A stretch of 6,789 bases of DNA, taken from the NCBI GenBank assembly GCA_003222935.1, contig QHXL01000452.1, forward strand, positions 1-6,789, in the 5' to 3' direction. This stretch comes from Acidobacteriota bacterium. Its GTDB lineage: Bacteria > Acidobacteriota > Blastocatellia > Pyrinomonadales > Pyrinomonadaceae. A program made the translations under genes and the position numbers. Numbering within the stretch: position 1 is the first letter of the stretch; each line of letters starts with the position of its first letter. Below are positions 6,179-6,789 of the stretch, piece after piece. The notes beneath the pieces are model-generated. The model did not search any database. It worked only from the letters and a program-made list of their open reading frames with translations, and was not told the DNA's origin.

Positions 6179-6613
6179 ATGACTGAACTTCCGATTACAT
6201 ATCGTGGCGTAGTTTATCCATGGCAGTGTGATCATATGAATCACATGAATGTCATGTGGTATGTCGGAAAGTTTGACGAAGCAACGTGGAATCTTCTGGG
6301 GCTCGTTGGCCTTACCCCAACAGTGCTGAAAGAAACGAGCCGCTGTATGGTTGCCGTCAAACAGGAGATAGGTTACCAGCGCGAACTGTTGGTTGGTGAC
6401 ACCGTGACGATTCGATCGGGTGTCAGCGAAGTGGGGGAGAAGTCAATTCGGTTCTTTCATGTAATGACCAACAACGCGAGTGGTGAAGTTGCGGCCTTAA
6501 CAATCCTTACTGGCGTGCAGATCGATGCCAAATCCAGACAGGCATGTGCTCTCACCGATGCTGTGTTGGATCAGGCTCGAGGTTTGGTTACCGATTACTC
6601 ACCGCAGATCTAA
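6179..6613 (+). CDS. 4HBT-family hotdog acyl-CoA thioesterase
   Basis: The 144-residue product has the size of a single hotdog domain. It opens with YRGVVYPWQCDHMNHMNVMWYVGKF... in which Asp18 followed by His22-Met23-Asn24 corresponds to the 'D..GHvNN..Y' active-site loop of the 4-hydroxybenzoyl-CoA thioesterase family. The central helix (about 28-41, WYVGKFDEATWNLL) and the later strands (IGYQRELLVGDTVTIRSGV at 65-83, KSIRFFHVMTN at 88-98, VAALTILTGVQID at 104-116) complete the fold. Such enzymes hydrolyse acyl- or aryl-CoA esters in the cytoplasm, usually as dimers or tetramers. The substrate cannot be predicted. Usual family residues appear intact. ATG 6179 lacks a clear Shine-Dalgarno; the only candidate is CGGA (6168-6171), inside the right arm of the adjacent inverted repeat. 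A short hairpin follows the stop. Confidence 0.83.
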   Translation: MTELPITYRGVVYPWQCDHMNHMNVMWYVGKFDEATWNLLGLVGLTPTVLKETSRCMVAVKQEIGYQRELLVGDTVTIRSGVSEVGEKSIRFFHVMTNNASGEVAALTILTGVQIDAKSRQACALTDAVLDQARGLVTDYSPQI

Positions 6614-6620
6614 CAACAAA

Positions 6621-6640
6621 ATGCCATCCTGAGATGGCGT
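6621..6640 (+). terminator. Short hairpin after the thioesterase, possible terminator
   Basis: ATGCCATC (6621-6628) and GATGGCGT (6633-6640) form an 8-bp stem with one G-U pair and the tetraloop CTGA, beginning 8 nt after the TAA stop. The following bases (GAGTTTCACTTT) are only modestly T-rich, so this is a weak intrinsic terminator or a 3'-end stabilising stem. Confidence 0.4.
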
Positions 6641-6661
6641 GAGTTTCACTTTCTCGCTACT

Positions 6662-6761
6662 GTTATCAAGTTCATACAGTTATTGCCGCATCGCACCCAG
6701 GTTATCGCTATACCGATCCAGCGATAACTGAGACTCCGCATAATCTACAGCTGGTGTTATC
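6662..6761. promoter_or_regulatory. GTTATC word cluster with a perfect 9-bp inverted repeat, candidate operator
   Basis: GTTATC occurs at 6662-6667, 6701-6706 and 6756-6761, and as GATAAC at 6723-6728; a near copy, GTTATT, is at 6679-6684. The central pair forms a perfect inverted repeat, GTTATCGCT (6701-6709) and AGCGATAAC (6720-6728), with a 10-nt spacer, extendable by CA/TG if one base is bulged. It lies upstream of the strong ribosome binding site at the window edge, so it could be a regulator binding site for the next gene or an mRNA stem-loop. No regulator is known. Confidence 0.45.
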
Positions 6762-6776
6762 TTTCCAGTGCTTTTC

Positions 6777-6789
6777 AGGAGGGAATATG
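6777..6789 (+). promoter_or_regulatory. Strong Shine-Dalgarno and start codon of a downstream gene at the window edge
   Basis: AGGAGG (6777-6782) is followed 4 nt later by an ATG (6787-6789), which is the last codon of the window. This is the best ribosome binding site in the window and very probably starts a gene that continues outside. Nothing can be said of its product. Confidence 0.6.

Noticed and set aside
6229..6255. Tandem 9-nt similarity encoding HMNHMN in the thioesterase
   Set aside because: It falls on the active-site loop, where the family's D..GHvNN pattern constrains the residues; a duplication is not needed to explain it.

Overview
The window looks like a chromosomal segment of an environmental Gram-negative bacterium, most likely an Acidobacteriota member of the Blastocatellia type. 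That is an inference. It rests on a Skp/OmpH chaperone (which implies an outer membrane), a PepSY-TM protein, a DUF3667-like zinc-ribbon membrane protein, a long secreted TPR protein of a kind I associate with acidobacterial genomes, a roughly even base composition, and Shine-Dalgarno-led starts that include a TTG. All genes are on the + strand. No rRNA, tRNA, CRISPR array, transposase or phage gene was seen.

Layout. Positions 2-163 are the 3' end of an SRAP (YedK/HMCES-like) gene. Positions 164-374 hold a period-7 AATCTNN array (229-267) and a good sigma70-type promoter (297-326). Next come an OmpH/Skp-like periplasmic chaperone (375-989) and, 14 nt later, an MGDG-synthase/GT28-type glycolipid glycosyltransferase (1004-2134). 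After a 72-nt gap there is a tight three-gene unit: a PepSY-TM protein (2207-2803), a secreted protein with a C-terminal SH3-like domain (2826-3449) and a zinc-ribbon multi-pass membrane protein (3453-4346, TTG start). A secreted TPR protein of 546 residues (4423-6063) follows with its own strong ribosome binding site. A long near-perfect inverted repeat (6090-6173) then abuts the start of a 4HBT hotdog thioesterase (6179-6613). The last 176 bases hold a short hairpin, a perfect 9-bp inverted repeat inside a cluster of GTTATC words, and a strong Shine-Dalgarno leading to an ATG at the window edge.

How the genes fit together. Most products act at the envelope. The chaperone escorts outer-membrane proteins, the glycosyltransferase makes a membrane glycolipid, and the PepSY/SH3/DUF3667 trio forms an apparent inner-membrane and periplasm module of unknown purpose. 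SRAP (DNA-damage tolerance) and the thioesterase look like unlinked housekeeping functions. No defence system or mobile cargo is evident. The most unusual material is non-coding: the degenerate heptamer array, the 84-bp inverted repeat at the thioesterase start, and the GTTATC cluster at the right edge.
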